A stretch of DNA of 64,000 nucleotides. Origin: Nilaparvata lugens. Its lineage: Eukaryota; Arthropoda; Insecta; Hemiptera; Delphacidae. This document shows, piece by piece, positions 1 through 11,810 of the stretch. Within the stretch, counting starts at the first letter, position 1. The number at the start of each line of letters is the position of its first letter. Both the position numbers and the translations under genes were made by a program. Location of the stretch: assembly GCF_014356525.2 (NCBI RefSeq), contig NC_052511.1, positions 48,512,137-48,576,136 on the forward strand, given 5' to 3'. Below the pieces are notes generated by a model that saw only the letters and a list, made by a program, of their open reading frames with translations, had not been told where the DNA came from and made no database searches.

Positions 1-54
1 AAGAAGAAGAAGAAGAAGAGAAGAAGAAGAAGAAGAAGAAGAAGAAGAACAAAA
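1..54. repeat. (GAA)n microsatellite
   Basis: Simple purine repeat of GAA/AAG units with one phase slip, cut by the window start. Similar purine tracts recur at 24.9k, 25.1k, 30.6-31.2k and 57.1k. Confidence 0.95.
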
Positions 55-103
55 TTCTTCTTCCTAAACCTTCGAGCCGGTTTAGCAAGGTTTTACCATA
101 GAG

Positions 104-603
104 TAATAATATTTTTGTCATAGGCATTCAATCTCAGCTATTTTCCATGCATGAAATCAATCCGGTAAACAGCTGTTTGCAGAACAAATAAACATACGAT
201 TCTCATTACAGCATACTCCACTGTAATGAAACCATATGTTTTCTTCACAGTCGAGTATGTTTCCTAGTTTCGAAATAGGAACAGCAAAACTGCTACAAAA
301 AACCGCGTTTTAGCGCTCCAGGTGGAAGTTTTGTCAACTACAATCAAGAAATTCCTGATCCGGAATTTGCAAACTAGGTTATGTTTATAGAATGCATGTA
401 GTAGCTTCAGCACAAGCAGGTTATGTTTTCTAATTCTCAATAATTATTCTTCTTGAGATTATTATGAAAAAAAATGGTTTACGTTGCTTGGACGTGAATG
501 TCTTTTGCAGTGCACTAATAAAATTCTAGTCTCGGCTAACGCCTCGACTAGAAACATCATTCTCACTTGTAAAAAGCCCCTTCCCGTCCTTTTGACGTAA
601 GAT
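104..603 (-). repeat. Dispersed ~500-bp repeat, copy 1
   Basis: The reverse complement of this block recurs at 29,300-29,793 with many substitutions. Shared landmarks are a cagctgtttgc box, a ccaggtggaag box and a short hairpin around ctagtctcggctaacgcctcgactag (positions 525-551). No long frame is shared between the copies, so it is a non-coding dispersed element. Its class is unknown. Confidence 0.7.
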
Positions 604-1235
604 ACTATTAATCCAAGATTATTTGACTCTGGTTTTACTATATAAATGTTGTTCAGGTAATATGGACACTGGAAGTACTTTTTCCATAGAGTAAAAAGAA
701 TACAGAATGAAGAAGAAGAAAAGATAGAAAAAGAGGGAGAATGTAAGTAAGAACACAGAGATAGAAAAAGGCGAGCTATATGTTCACATAACTGTGAGAA
801 GCAGAGATGACAATGACCTTGCTATTTGCATTTGAATGATATCATCTTTTGTCGACTCTGTGTGATTCACAGGTTTTGACAGCTTATTAAGAACACCTTG
901 AACGATTTCAAATAATGTGACAGCTTGAGTTGCCAAATTGAAAATTGAGTTTAATTGCACTCGAAACGACAAATTAATTCATGTAATACAATTACATTAT
1001 ATTGTAGTGCAATAATTGAATAATTGTTAATTTTGTATCACAATGTTGTGGACTTGAGTTACGATAATTGTTTACTATTTTTGTATCAGAAGTTAGTTAG
1101 ATTTGAATTGGAAAAATGGAAAGTGCATTTGGGACAGGAATAGCACAAGGTTACCTTATTTTTTCTCTCCCTATCATTTCGATGATGTTCTTATTGTATG
1201 GATCAATAAAGAATAAAGTATACAATCATTGTATT
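604..1235. other. AT-rich spacer, nothing recognised
   Basis: AT-rich sequence with a short purine-rich stretch at 700-770. The only frame is about 60 codons, on the minus strand, with no recognisable motif. I see no gene here. Confidence 0.5.
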
Positions 1236-2131
1236 TTTACTTTCCTTGCCCTATTACCATAGGTAAGGAAAGTATTGTTTTCCAAAAAAATTTAAGGTAC
1301 CCCAATTTCATGTTTTCTATACGTTTCAAGGTCCCCTGAGTCAAAAAACATGATTTTTGGATGTTGGTCTGTGTGTGTGGGTGCGTGTGTCTGTGAACAC
1401 GATAACTCCATTCCTAATTAACCGATTGACTTGAAATATTAAACTTAAGGTCCTTATACCATGAGGATTCGACAATAAGAAATACAATAAAATTCAATTC
1501 AAAATGGCTGATAATGGCTAAAAATCCAAAACAATGTTTTTCACGGTTTTCTCGAAAACGGCTCTAACGATTTTCTTCAAATTTATACCCTAGATGGCTA
1601 TTCATAAGCCCTATCAACTGACATGAGTCTCATTTCTAGGAAAATTGCAGGAGCTCCGTAATATTCCTGAGAAGAATGAATTTCGTTAAATTTCTATCAC
1701 GATTTTCTCAAAAAATGACTTGACCGATTTTTTTTCAAATTCATACCCTGTATATCAGCTCTATTAACTGGCATGAGTCTCCTCCCTGAGAAATTAACAG
1801 GGGGTCCACCCCATCCTTGAGAAATTTACTATGTAACCTCCTTCTCGTGCGTGAGGTAGGTAGGTAGAGCAGTTTATTCAAAAGAACACATGTCGATATT
1901 TTATTTGTAGAACAGCTGTTTTGACAACTTTTAAAAAATCCTCAAATTTCATAATTCAAACAAAGGAAAATGTACTCTGAACACAATCACAATAGTATAA
2001 TCGTAGTTTTAAATTATTTAGCCGCCAATCGGCATAATGTTATTCCCTAAATTATCCTCGTTAATGCTGAGGCTTAAAGATCAATGAGCAAGGAAAGTTG
2101 TGTGTGTACCACACCAGATTTCTTGAGTATG
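1236..2131 (+). repeat. GT-bearing dispersed repeat, copy A
   Basis: It opens with a hairpin (ctttccttgcc...ggtaaggaaag) followed by a ggtaccccaattt box, a ggtcccctgag box and a short GT-rich run at 1,370-1,400. It closes with gcaaggaaagttgtg and an accacaccagattt box. The same landmarks occur in order at 3,166 and 31,287. The terminal ctttccttgcc/ggcaaggaaag pair looks like short inverted termini. Class not determined. This copy has the shortest GT tract of the three. Confidence 0.8.
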
Positions 2132-2474
2132 TGATATGTGAACATTTTCCTGTTTTCTTAGAATCGATTTTGATTAGCACAAATTGAAATTGTCAACCAC
2201 TTTCTATCATCATAAATAATGAATGGATCACAAATGTTTTGTTGGTATCATTATATTTTGTTTGAAGATTTCGTAAATAATTTCAGATAATGAACTAGAA
2301 GACGGTGACAAGTTATAACATTAGGGAGTGTTTAATATGATAAAGTCTACAATAGATTCAATTCACATGTATTCTAGAGTTACTTCATCTATGTCAATGT
2401 CATTGTACCTGACCGACGTGATGAGATTATATGTTATATATTTTTTGATCAATAAAATCTATTCTATTCTATTA
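2132..2474. other. AT-rich spacer
   Basis: No frame, repeat or motif that I can support. It ends in (attct)n-like sequence just before a Helitron-like copy. Confidence 0.4.
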
Positions 2475-2876
2475 TTGACCGAGCGAAGTGATGTCTAAGA
2501 TTCATGTCAACGGTTTGGCAATTCTCTTAATGTTTAAATGTTTGAATGTTTATATGTTGCGCATTTACGGCGAAACGCGGTAATAGATTTTCATGGAATT
2601 TGACAGGTATGTTCCTTTTTTAATTGCGCGTAAACAAGGTTTTTGGAAATTTTGCATTTCAAGGATAATATAAAAGGAAAAAGGAGCCTCCTTCATACGC
2701 CAATTGCAGAGTAAAAATCAGACTATAGAATTATTCATCATAAATCAGCTGACAAGTGATTACACAGAAGTGTGGAGAAGACAGTCTATTGCTGTATTTC
2801 CATAAGGTCTACAGTTTCAATCAGGTACTTGTGGATGAGAATACCGCGTGAGGTCTACTGTTCACAGAACTACTAG
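2475..2876 (+). mobile_element. Non-autonomous Helitron-like element (TTGACCG...CTAG family)
   Basis: Starts TTGACCGAGCGAAG after an A and ends ACTACTAG before a T, without flanking duplication. Internal landmarks shared by all copies are an aaacgcggtaatag box, a caaggttttt box and an agtgattacacag box. It carries no coding capacity. The boundaries come from comparing about a dozen copies here (7,968; 8,654; 9,966; 19,478; 29,817; 37,330; 43,590; 54,683; 55,563; 61,566). CTAG followed by T and the lack of a target duplication argue for a Helitron. The 5' TT instead of TC is atypical. Confidence 0.7.
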
Positions 2877-3165
2877 TATTCATAGAATCCATAGATTCAA
2901 TTCAAATTCCAATAAATTGTAATATACATTATTCTACAAAATTGGTCTATAGTTTAGGGCATAAGCCTGTTGTACGTCCACATATTGTATTATGTGTACA
3001 TGACTAGATAACTAGATCTATTCTCTGATGGACGACTATTGAAATATAATTTATAAATGAATAGAATAATAAAAGATAAATAGAAATAAAGATAGTACCG
3101 ATGCTTTCTCTTTGATGAAATGTGAAAGAAGTACAGTGAATTATTACGGATACATATATTTTTAC

Positions 3166-3298
3166 TTTCCTTGCCCTATTACCATATGTAAGGAAAGTAT
3201 TGCTTTCCGAAAAAAATTAAGGTACCCCAATTTCTAAATTTCTATACGTTTCAAGGTCCCCTGAGTCCAAAAAAGTGGTTTTTGGGTATTGGTCTGTA

Positions 3299-3329
<31 letters not shown>

Positions 3330-3332
3330 TGT

Positions 3333-3429
<97 letters not shown>

Positions 3430-3463
3430 GTGGTGTGTGTGTGTGTGTTGTGTGTGTGTGTGT

Positions 3464-3502
<39 letters not shown>

Positions 3503-3515
3503 TGGTGTGTGTGTG

Positions 3516-3556
<41 letters not shown>

Positions 3557-3712
3557 GTGTTGTGTGTGTGGGTGTGTGGTGTGTGTGTGGTGTGGTGTGT
3601 GTGGGTGTTGTGTGTGTGGGTGTGTGTGTGTGTGGTGTGTGTGTGTGGTGTGTGTGTGTGTGTGGGTGTGTGTGTGTGTGTGTGTGGGTGTGTGTGTGTG
3701 TGTGTGTGTGTG

Positions 3713-3797
<85 letters not shown>

Positions 3798-3839
3798 GTG
3801 TGTGTGTGTGTGTGTGGTGTGGTGTGTGTGTGTGTGTGT

Positions 3840-3902
<63 letters not shown>

Positions 3903-3958
3903 TGTGTGTGTGGTGTGGTGTGTGTGTGGTGTGTGTGTGTGTGTGTGTGTGTGTGTGG

Positions 3959-3990
<32 letters not shown>

Positions 3991-4692
3991 TTGTGTGTGT
4001 GTGTGTGTGTGTGTGTATGAGTGTATGTGCGTCTGCGTACACGATATCTCATCTCCCAATTAACGGAATGACTTGAAATTTGGAACTTAAGGTTGTTTCA
4101 CTATAAGGATCCGACACGAACAATTTCGATCAAATGCAATTCAAGATGGCGGCTAAAATGGCAAAAATGTTGTCAATTACAGGGTTTTTCGTGATTTTCT
4201 CGGAAACGGCTCCAACGATATTGATCGAATTCATACCTAAAATAGTCATCGACAAGCTCTATCAACTGCCACAAGTCCCATATCTGTAAAAATTTCAGGA
4301 GCTCCGCCCCATCAATGCAGATAGATTCCCAATTATCAGGCTTCAGATTCAATTGAAACAAAAAAAATCAAGTGGAGTAGATTCAGCATGAAAATCTCTA
4401 CAATTAATGTTCAGTAACATTTTCACCTAAAATTTAAAATAAGCTCGAAATTCGAGAAAATGTTATAATTTCAATTGCAAAGTGTTGGCAACTGTTGATT
4501 CTATTAAATTATTCACTATGAAGATAGTAGACCTCGTGTGTCTCCAGTGTCACCAGCTGTCCATAGTCTTGTCACCAGCTGGCTTAGATCTTTGAATAGT
4601 GGACTTGAGATGCGCGGGAACACTAGCGTCAGGTGATAAATTTTTCATAACGGCAAGGAAAGTTGTGTTAGTGCGCCACACCAGATTTTTTG
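3166..4692 (+). repeat. GT-bearing dispersed repeat, copy B
   Basis: Same family as 1,236-2,131 with the same opening hairpin, ggtaccccaattt box and closing ggcaaggaaagttgtg/ccacaccagattt. The downstream part (caagatggcggctaaaatgg, ctcggaaacggctcc) is closer to copy C than to copy A. It is inflated by a 713-bp GT tract inside it. Confidence 0.8.
3303..4015. repeat. (GT)n expanded imperfect microsatellite
   Basis: About 0.7 kb of GT dinucleotides with interspersed GG and TT slips. It lies at the same internal position where copy A has only a short GT run. Open frames here (Cys-Val or His-Thr repeats on either strand) are artefacts of dinucleotide repetition and not genes. Confidence 0.97.
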
Positions 4693-5113
4693 ATTTTACA
4701 TGACGTAATGATTTTACATATAATTTTGATATGGACTATTCCATATCTCAGCCTACACAACAGCTTATAAAGAAATGTCCCCTCATAATGTGATATCCCA
4801 AATATATTCTCCCTATAAAAACGCTTCCAAAAATAAAAGACACCATCTAAAAATATCACTTATCAACTAACAATGGATTGTTCATGCATGCATAATACAT
4901 CACAAAAATCTATTTTCTTGAACCCTGTTCCAAAAATATCCGGTTACTCACCTTACAATAACATAGATCCCTGTTCAATAATATAGAATGGTAATGAGAA
5001 AATAATAATGCGAGATTTAGGAATTGCGAAGGTGTACTATCATTGTTCTTTGCTTACGTCATACAAACTAAACAGGTTGATCAAATCGGGCAATAGATTC
5101 ACGGGGAACTGAC
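4693..5113. other. AT-rich spacer
   Basis: No supported gene or repeat. A 63-codon minus-strand frame near 4,668-4,859 spans the end of the previous repeat and shows no family motif. Confidence 0.4.
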
Positions 5114-5253
5114 GTCATAGGAGAATTAGAAAGAGAGATAGTGGGAGAGAAAGAGAGAGACAGTGAGTGAGAGAGAGGGAGTGAGAGAGCGTGAGAGAGA
5201 TCGAGGGAGAGAGAGTGAGTGAGAATGAGTGAGAGAGAGTGTGTGAGTGTGTG
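5114..5253. repeat. (GA)n purine tract
   Basis: Degenerate GAGA repeat abutting a LINE 3' end. The minus-strand Ser/Leu-rich frame here is a translation of the repeat. Confidence 0.9.
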
Positions 5254-5533
5254 TGATTGATTGATTGAGTACTTTATTTATGTAGATTACAATATATACT
5301 GGCTTATACACTTATATACAATAGCTTACAATACAACAAAATTATAGATGAATTTACATAATATAGACTAAGAAAATAATTATTGAACTGCATATGATAT
5401 GAAAAAAGCAATTGGTAATAGCTATAGATAATGTTGTTATGCATCTACATAAATTGGCGGAGCTTTGGACATATCAATGTCCATTCTTCGGAAAGAATAT
5501 TCAAAATATCCTTCCCACTAACTCTCTACCAAA
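5254..5533 (-). mobile_element. LINE 3' end (tail of ATCA repeats)
   Basis: Read on the minus strand, it ends with an aataaag signal followed by (TCAA)n, a non-LTR retrotransposon style 3' terminus. Inner landmarks are a ggcggagctttggac box and agaatggacattg. The same module recurs at 5,731, 35,143, 39,826 (plus strand) and 59,470. It is 5'-truncated with no coding part. Confidence 0.6.
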
Positions 5534-5569
5534 GAGAGAGAAAGAGAGAAAGAGAACGACATTGAGGGA

Positions 5570-5647
5570 GATTGATTGATTGATTGATTATATGCCTTTA
5601 TTAGGGCGGAATTAGGACTCCTGGTCCTCTCTGCCACACAACCCTAA
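5570..5647 (-). mobile_element. LINE 3' end, second family
   Basis: Minus-strand reading gives tgtgtggcagagagg, aggagtcctaattccgcc, an aataaag signal and an (ATCA)n tail. The same short module occurs at 24,998, 44,387, 49,795 and 54,245. It is a severely 5'-truncated insertion flanked by GA repeats. Confidence 0.6.
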
Positions 5648-5730
5648 GAGTGTGAGAGAGAGTGTGAGAGAGATCGAGGGAGAAAGAGAGTGAGAATGTG
5701 AGAGAGAGAGTGTGTGAGTGTGAGCGATTA

Positions 5731-5769
5731 ATTGATTGAGTACTTTATGTAGATATATATTATATATAT

Positions 5770-5829
<60 letters not shown>

Positions 5830-6100
5830 TATATATATACAAATATACAATATATACTGGCTTATACACTTATATACAATAGCTTGCAATACAACAAACT
5901 TATAGATGAATTTACATAATATAGACTAAGAAAATAGTTATTGAACTGTATATGATATGAAAAAGCAATTTGTAATATTATAACTATAGATAATTACATA
6001 TATTGTTATGCATCTACATGAATTGGCGGAGCTTTGGACATATCAATGTCCATTCTTCGGAAAGAATATTAAAAATATCCTCCCCACTAACTCTCTACCA
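5731..6100 (-). mobile_element. LINE 3' end with internal (TA)n expansion
   Basis: Second copy of the 5,254-5,533 module, interrupted at 5,755-5,842 by a long (TA)n tract right after the agtactttatgtagat end. The downstream part is nearly identical to the first copy. Confidence 0.6.
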
Positions 6101-6690
6101 AATGTGACAGAGAGAGAGTGAGAGGGAATGGGAGATTGTAGCTAGGGTAGAGGCAAAATAAATATTGTAATATTTTAATGGATGTTTGACATGCAAACAG
6201 GTAATGGTGGTTAACCTCCAAGTTCCAACGTTATCATTTGATTCTAGAGTGGCTGGCAGGCAATTTGAGCTTGAATAACAAATCATTTTAGTTTTACAAT
6301 TTCCAAAATTATTTTTTGGGAGTGAGAAATCGGTTTGAGTTGAGTTTTTAGGCTTCCTAGAGGGAAATGGAGATAATAATACTTTCAAATATGATTTCTC
6401 ATGAGAATAAATAATTACTGAGTGGGATAAAAAATACCACTCTCCTCTTCTCTTCCCTTATTTCTCTTCCTTCTATTCTCTTCTTTTCACTGTTTCTTTT
6501 CCTCCTATTCCATTTTCTTTTCTCTCCGTCTCTGCTTTTGCTTCTACTTCTTCATACTCCGGTAGAAAATAAAAGGAAATTTAGTAGGTAGGAAATTTCG
6601 TTCCACTTCTTGAAATCTATTAGATAATATTATCAAATAGATTAAAATAAAATAAAATAAAAGATTAAATTATTAAAATATTATTATTAA
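6101..6690. other. Spacer with CT-rich run
   Basis: Mostly AT-rich. A pyrimidine-rich run lies at 6,440-6,550 and a short GA run at its start. No gene found. Confidence 0.4.
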
Positions 6691-6692
6691 GA

Positions 6693-7745
6693 CATTGTCA
6701 AAAACCACAGATTTATTGATAGTTAGACCGGTTTCGGTTATTACACCATTGTCGATCTCTGATAAACAAGAGTTGATCAAATAAAAATACTACAGAATTG
6801 TCAAAAAAAAAACACAGATTTATTGATAGTTAGAAAGACCGGTTTCGGTTATTACACCATTGTCAATCTCTGATAAACAAGAGTTGATCAAATAAAAATA
6901 CTACGAAATTGTCAAAAAAACACAGATTTATTGATAGTTAGAAAGACCGGTTTCGGTTATTACACCATTGTCGATCTCTGATAAACAAGAGTTGATCAAA
7001 TAAAAATACTACGAAATTGTCAAAAAACAACACAGATTTATTGATAGTTAGAAAGACTGGTTTCGGTTATTACACCATTGTCAATCTCTGATAAACAAGA
7101 GTTGATCAAATAAAAATACTACGGAATTGTCAAAAAAAACAAAGATTTATTGATAGTTAGAAAGACCGGTTTCGGTTGTTACACCATTGTCAATCTCTGA
7201 TAAACAAGAGTTGATCAAATAAAAATACTACGAAATTGTCAAAAAAAAAACACAGATTAATTGATAGTTAGAAAGACCGGTTTCGGTTGTTACACCATTG
7301 TCAATCTCTGATAAACAAGAGTTGATCAAATAAAAATACTACGAAATTGTCAAAAAAACACAGATTTATTGATAGTTAGAAAGACCGGTTTCGGTTATTA
7401 CACCATTGTCAATCTCTGATAAACAAGAGTTGATCAAATAAAAATACTACGAAATTGTCAAAAAACCACAGATTTATTGATAAAAAGACCGGTTTCGGTT
7501 ATTTCACTATTGTCAATCTCTGATAAACAAGAGTTGATCAAATAAAAATACTACGAAATTGTCAAAAAAACACAGATTTATTGATAGTTAGAAAGACTGG
7601 TTTCGGTTATTACACCATTATCAATCTCTGATAAACAAGAGTTGATCAAATAAAAATACTACGGAATTGTCAAAAAAAACAAAGATTTATTGATAGTTAG
7701 AAAGACCGGTTTCGGTTGTTACTCCATTGTCAATCTCTGATAAAC
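6693..7745. repeat. Tandem array, ~109-bp unit, ten copies
   Basis: Ten head-to-tail units; the ttacaccattgtc landmark is spaced 104-111 bp. Each unit has gaccggtttcggtt, a caccattgtc box, ctctgataaacaagagttg and a variable A run (5-10 A). Units differ by scattered substitutions. There is no coding potential and the units are too long for CRISPR. Confidence 0.95.
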
Positions 7746-7788
7746 TCTTGTTTACCATTATTCTCAAACTCTTCAAACTCATTTCAAA

Positions 7789-7860
7789 CTCTTGTTTATC
7801 AGAGATTGACAATGGTGTAACTATCTAAAAATCTGTGTTTTTTGACAATTTCGTAGTATT
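7789..7860 (-). repeat. Inverted partial unit of the 109-bp array
   Basis: Reverse complement of about 70 bp of the array unit (ttatcagagattgacaatgg, then ttttttgacaatttcgtag). It follows the array after a short spacer with repeated ctcttcaaactc. It gives the array a hairpin-capable end. Confidence 0.85.
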
Positions 7861-7967
7861 TTAATTTAACATGAGTAATTACCACAATATCAACTTCTCA
7901 ACTACACAAAAAGTAGATAATATTACCCAATTAGTAATAATCACCTATATGAGTTATTTAATTAATA

Positions 7968-8385
7968 CTAGTAGTTCTGTGAATAGTAGACCTCACGCAG
8001 TATTCTCATCCACAAGTACTTGATTGAAACTATAGACCTTAATATGGGAATACAGCAATGGACTGGCTTCTCCACACATCTGTGTAATCACTTGTCAGCT
8101 GATATATGATGAATAATTCTATAGTCTGATTTTTACTCTAATATTGGCGTATGAAGGAGGCTCCTTTTTCCTTTTATATTATCCTCGAAATGCAAAATTT
8201 CAAAAAACCTTGTATATACGTCGATGCGCAATTAAAAAAGAAACAACCTGTCAAATTCATGAAATCTATTACCGCGTTTCGCCGTAAATGCGCAACATAT
8301 AAACATTTAAACATTCAAACATTTAAACATTAAGAGAAATGTAAAACCGTCGACTTGAATCTTAGACCTCACTTCGCTCGGTCAA
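7968..8385 (-). mobile_element. Helitron-like element (TTGACCG...CTAG family)
   Basis: Inverse orientation to the 2,475 copy, with CTAG at 7,968 preceded by A and the TTGACCG end at 8,385. Full internal landmarks are present. It forms an inverted pair with the next copy, 270 bp away. Confidence 0.7.
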
Positions 8386-8653
8386 AAATATACACTCATT
8401 GCAGGACATTGAAGGTGAAGGGGTACTGGGTTTTTTAGAGTGTGATTTTTGTTGAGAGTTGTGAATTTCAGGGATATTTCAGGGGTGTGTGTTCTTGTAT
8501 TCCTTCACTTTCCCCATCATGTCTTACCAAACTTCCTCTCATTCCTCTTCTCCTCCTATCAGTTTCTCTCCTTCTTTCTCCTCTAGACCTATTCAAATAC
8601 CTATTTCACCCTCACTTCCTCCAGATTTTCCTCCTCTGCTTCCCACGTATTTA
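8386..8653. other. Spacer with pyrimidine-rich segment
   Basis: CT-rich segment (8,495-8,645) between two inverted Helitron-like copies. Short Ser/Pro-rich frames come from the composition. Confidence 0.4.
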
Positions 8654-9062
8654 TTGACCGAGCGGAGTGAGGTCTAAGATTCAAGTCGACGGTTTGGCAT
8701 TTCTCTTAATGTTTAAATGTTTATAATTATGTTGCGCGTTTACGGCGAAACGCGGTAATAGATTTTCATGAAATTTGACAGGTATGTTCCTTTTTTAATT
8801 ATGCGTCGACGTATATACAAGGTTTTTTTTGGAAATTTTGCATTTCAAGGATAATATAAAAGGGAAAAGGAGCCTTCTTCATACGCCAATATTAGAGTAA
8901 AAATCAGACTATAGAATTATTCATCATAAATCAGCTGACAAGTGATTACACAGATGTGTGGAGAAGCCAGTCTATTGCTGTATTTTCATAAGGTCTATAG
9001 TTTCAATCAGGTACTTGTGGATGAGAATATTGCGTGATGTTTACTGTTCACAGAACTACTAG
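8654..9062 (+). mobile_element. Helitron-like element (TTGACCG...CTAG family)
   Basis: TTGACCGAGCGGAG after A. It ends CTAG followed by C, the only copy here with a 3' neighbour other than T. Confidence 0.65.
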
Positions 9063-9749
9063 CTATTTTTATTTGCCACCTTTTTTATTTCTTGACATTT
9101 CATTTCCATTCATTTCTATCCTCACGATCAAATAAAAATTCATTGATTGTCTGCAGAATAATTGATACATTATAATGTAAGATAAAATAACAGGCTTTCC
9201 GCCCAAAACTGCTTCTTCTTCAAATTTCCTTAGAATAGTACAAAGTTTATGTTGTTATTCACACTTCACTGAAAATATAGCCTATGCGTGTTAGACGACT
9301 ATAAATGTCTAATATCATTATTTATAACTTTTAATAAATAATTATGAATATTCTATCGAAATAGTGTATCTATCCATCGACCAACTTGTATTCAGGAAAC
9401 ACTTGTTGAACAACATAATAGAGGGTTGAAGATTATCATTAAGATTATCTTTAAAGATCAAAATAAGATGAAAGAATTAAAGGTAAAGATTTTAAGATTA
9501 CTCTTTGGAAATAGCTGTATGAATTGATGATACTTTGCTATAGATTTTTATTATGAGCACTACAAGATTATTATGAATAGAAAGTGAACGCTTTTGAATG
9601 GCCTTGTGTGAACTTGAACTTGTGAGGGCAGAATGAGGCATCTAGCGGTAGATTTTGTAACTAACACTTAACGTAGTTGACATTCTTTCCGCTAGGTAGC
9701 GGATAACGTCCAGATTTGAATATTTTTAACAGCTTGGAAGCAATATTTT
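9063..9749. other. AT-rich spacer
   Basis: No gene or repeat family recognised. A short inverted pair (atctagcggtagat / ctaggtagcggat) lies near 9,640-9,710. Confidence 0.35.
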
Positions 9750-10869
9750 GTGAGGTCCACGTTATAATGGCAGTGTTTGATTAGCAATGGTATCCTTGTC
9801 TATCATTCAAAAAAGCGGATAGCGCTATCTCTTTCTCGCTTTGCTCTGTTGCCAGACCGTCTTTTAACAATTTAAAATTAATAATAAACAAAATATTTCA
9901 TCTTAATTTATTGAGAAATTCATTATGAAATTATTGAGAAATATAGTTTCTTGTTCAATAAAATACTAGTAGTTCTGTGAACAGTAGACCTCACGCAGTT
10001 TTCTCATCCACAAGTATCTGATGTCACCTGTTCTGGTTGATTCAGTTGAATCACAATTCACAGTTGAATCATAATTAACTCTTAAAAACTGTTATTTGTT
10101 TTCTACAAGATCAAAAACTCACTTATGTTAATAAACTCAATGAACACAATGATAATTCATCCAGTTTTGTGATAATCTTTCCATCTGATAAAAATATTTC
10201 TCAACTATTTTAAAATATTAATTTTTTTCATTCAAGAATACTATAATTTATTCATCATTATTAGTTAATTTATTCATTTTAATTTTATTTTCGATCACCT
10301 ATTACATTTGTTTTTGAAATGTTAGAGTATTGATACTGATGGGCTTGCATCTTAAGAAATATTGAAACCCTACCTCATAGAAATAGACACGGCCAGACAT
10401 CTGTGTAATGCATGCAATGAATAATCCACTTGTCAGCTGATTGATTATGAATAATTCTATAGTCTGATTGATCTTATCTTCAAAGTAGATTATATATATA
10501 TAGTGTTATCAGAATATGGAGGAATTCCTTTTCTTTTCATATTATCCTTAACATGAAAAATTTCGAAAAACCTAGTGTATACATCGACGCGCAGTTGAAG
10601 AAGGAATATTCCTGCCAAATCTCATCTAATTCTATCAACGCGTTTGGCCATAATCGCATTACATACAGACATACAAAAAAAAATCCGAGTTAAAACATAG
10701 ACCTCACTACGTTCGGTCAATAATTGATTATTCTAAAAGAGAATGAACAGTTCAATATTACATCAATAAACCTGTATCAGCTACGGTCTATAGAAGGCAT
10801 TGTCAAGACGGAGGATCGGCAACCTTGTTCTCCTATCTTTCTCCACTGTCATTATAACATGGAATTCAC
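9750..10869. mobile_element. MITE with ~25-bp terminal inverted repeats, split by a Helitron-like insert
   Basis: Left terminus gtgaggtccacgttataat ggcagtg; right terminus cactgtcattataacatgg, slightly decayed. Internal landmarks are ccttgtctatcattc, a gttgcc box and gaggatcggcaac. The element is interrupted at 9,966-10,720; without the insert it would be about 365 bp. Other members are at 19,106, 36,031, 38,543 and 60,001, with ends at 10,881, 14,045, 14,677 and 16,409. No transposase frame. Class not assigned. Confidence 0.7.
9966..10720 (-). mobile_element. Helitron-like element, longer subfamily (TTGACCGAACG...CTAG)
   Basis: Lies inside the MITE. The flanks rejoin as aataaaata + taattgatt, which matches uninterrupted MITE copies at about 63,440-63,460 and, inverted, at about 36,165. 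Insertion was therefore between A and T with no duplication or loss. It shares its extra middle part (aaacagttatttgttttct type) with the copies at 37,330 and 61,566. Confidence 0.75.
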
Positions 10870-10880
10870 TATATATTATA

Positions 10881-11015
10881 GCTCGTTGGGTCCACGTTAT
10901 AATGGCAGTAATTGATTGACATTGAATCTGCTATACTAACTTGTCTATTATTCAACAAAGCGGAGGGTAGCATTAGCCTTTTCTAGCTTCACAACGTTAT
11001 CAGATCGGTTGTAGT
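10881..11015. mobile_element. Left-end fragment of the same MITE family
   Basis: ggtccacgttataatggcag followed by the usual left-side sequence (cttgtctattattc, aagcggagg). No right terminus found. Confidence 0.5.
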
Positions 11016-11092
11016 GGAGGATGGAGAAGAATGACACTAATAAATAAAAATAAGTATTTATATCCAGAAGAACAATTCGTTGATAGTTTTAC

Positions 11093-11374
11093 CATAGAGA
11101 AGTAATAGGGTAAGTAGATATCCCCATGGTATAGGGCGTTTATGTCGCAACGTTTACTGTTATCTCAAGCCGATTACTGTCGATTATTGTCGATTTTTAC
11201 TGTTTAACTTTTAACCAGGTAAGAGTGTATGAACGGCACAATATAAGAGATTACCAGCGTCATAAAGCTTCACGGGAAAGAACTACGTGGACTATCGGCT
11301 TGAGATAACAGTAAAAGTTGCGACATAAACGCCCTATACCATGGGATATCTACTTATGCTATTGTTTCTCTATT
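11093..11374. mobile_element. Long-TIR MITE (catagagaaac family)
   Basis: Inverted termini of about 80 bp: catagaga...ctgttatctcaagccgat on the left, mirrored on the right to gctattgtttctctat. The loop is about 100 bp. Flanking ttttac occurs on both sides, a possible target duplication. Further copies are at 35,665, 40,337, 58,974 and 63,697. No coding capacity. Confidence 0.8.
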
Positions 11375-11810
11375 GTTTTACTGAGTTATCATGATAGGAT
11401 GAGGACCCTAAAAGATCCTTCTCACAATGATTCTCCAAAAAATAATGACAAGATAAATCTTTCTATCCTATACTATTAAACGAGCAACTTCTGTTTATAT
11501 GTTTAGATGATTGGATGTTTATATGTTTGTATTTCACCGGATCTCGAAAACGGCTCTATCGATTCTCACGAAAATTCAGAACATACTAGGTTTATAATAT
11601 AAAGATTCGATTGCACTAGGTCTAATCCCTGGGGAAACTCGCTTAAGGACATTATAAGGATAATTATTATTCATCCTTGGAAAAACAGCTGATAATAATT
11701 ATTTTGTCGTCTGTTGGTGATGGAAGTGAGTGAGCAAGTTCATGTGTGAGGAACTGTGTCAAAATTATGTCTCAGCTGTTGAACTTTTGTAATCATTCAA
11801 TCAGCTACTT

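Noticed and set aside
784..972. 62-codon minus-strand frame
   Set aside because: AT-rich spacer, no family motif, no second copy.
3217..4076. Six overlapping frames of 240-280 codons (Cys-Val or His-Thr repeats)
   Set aside because: They are translations of the GT microsatellite in all frames; the same occurs at 31,339-32,050.
6693..7745. CRISPR-like regular spacing
   Set aside because: Units are about 109 bp, fully repetitive without unique spacers, in eukaryotic repeat DNA. It is a satellite-type array.
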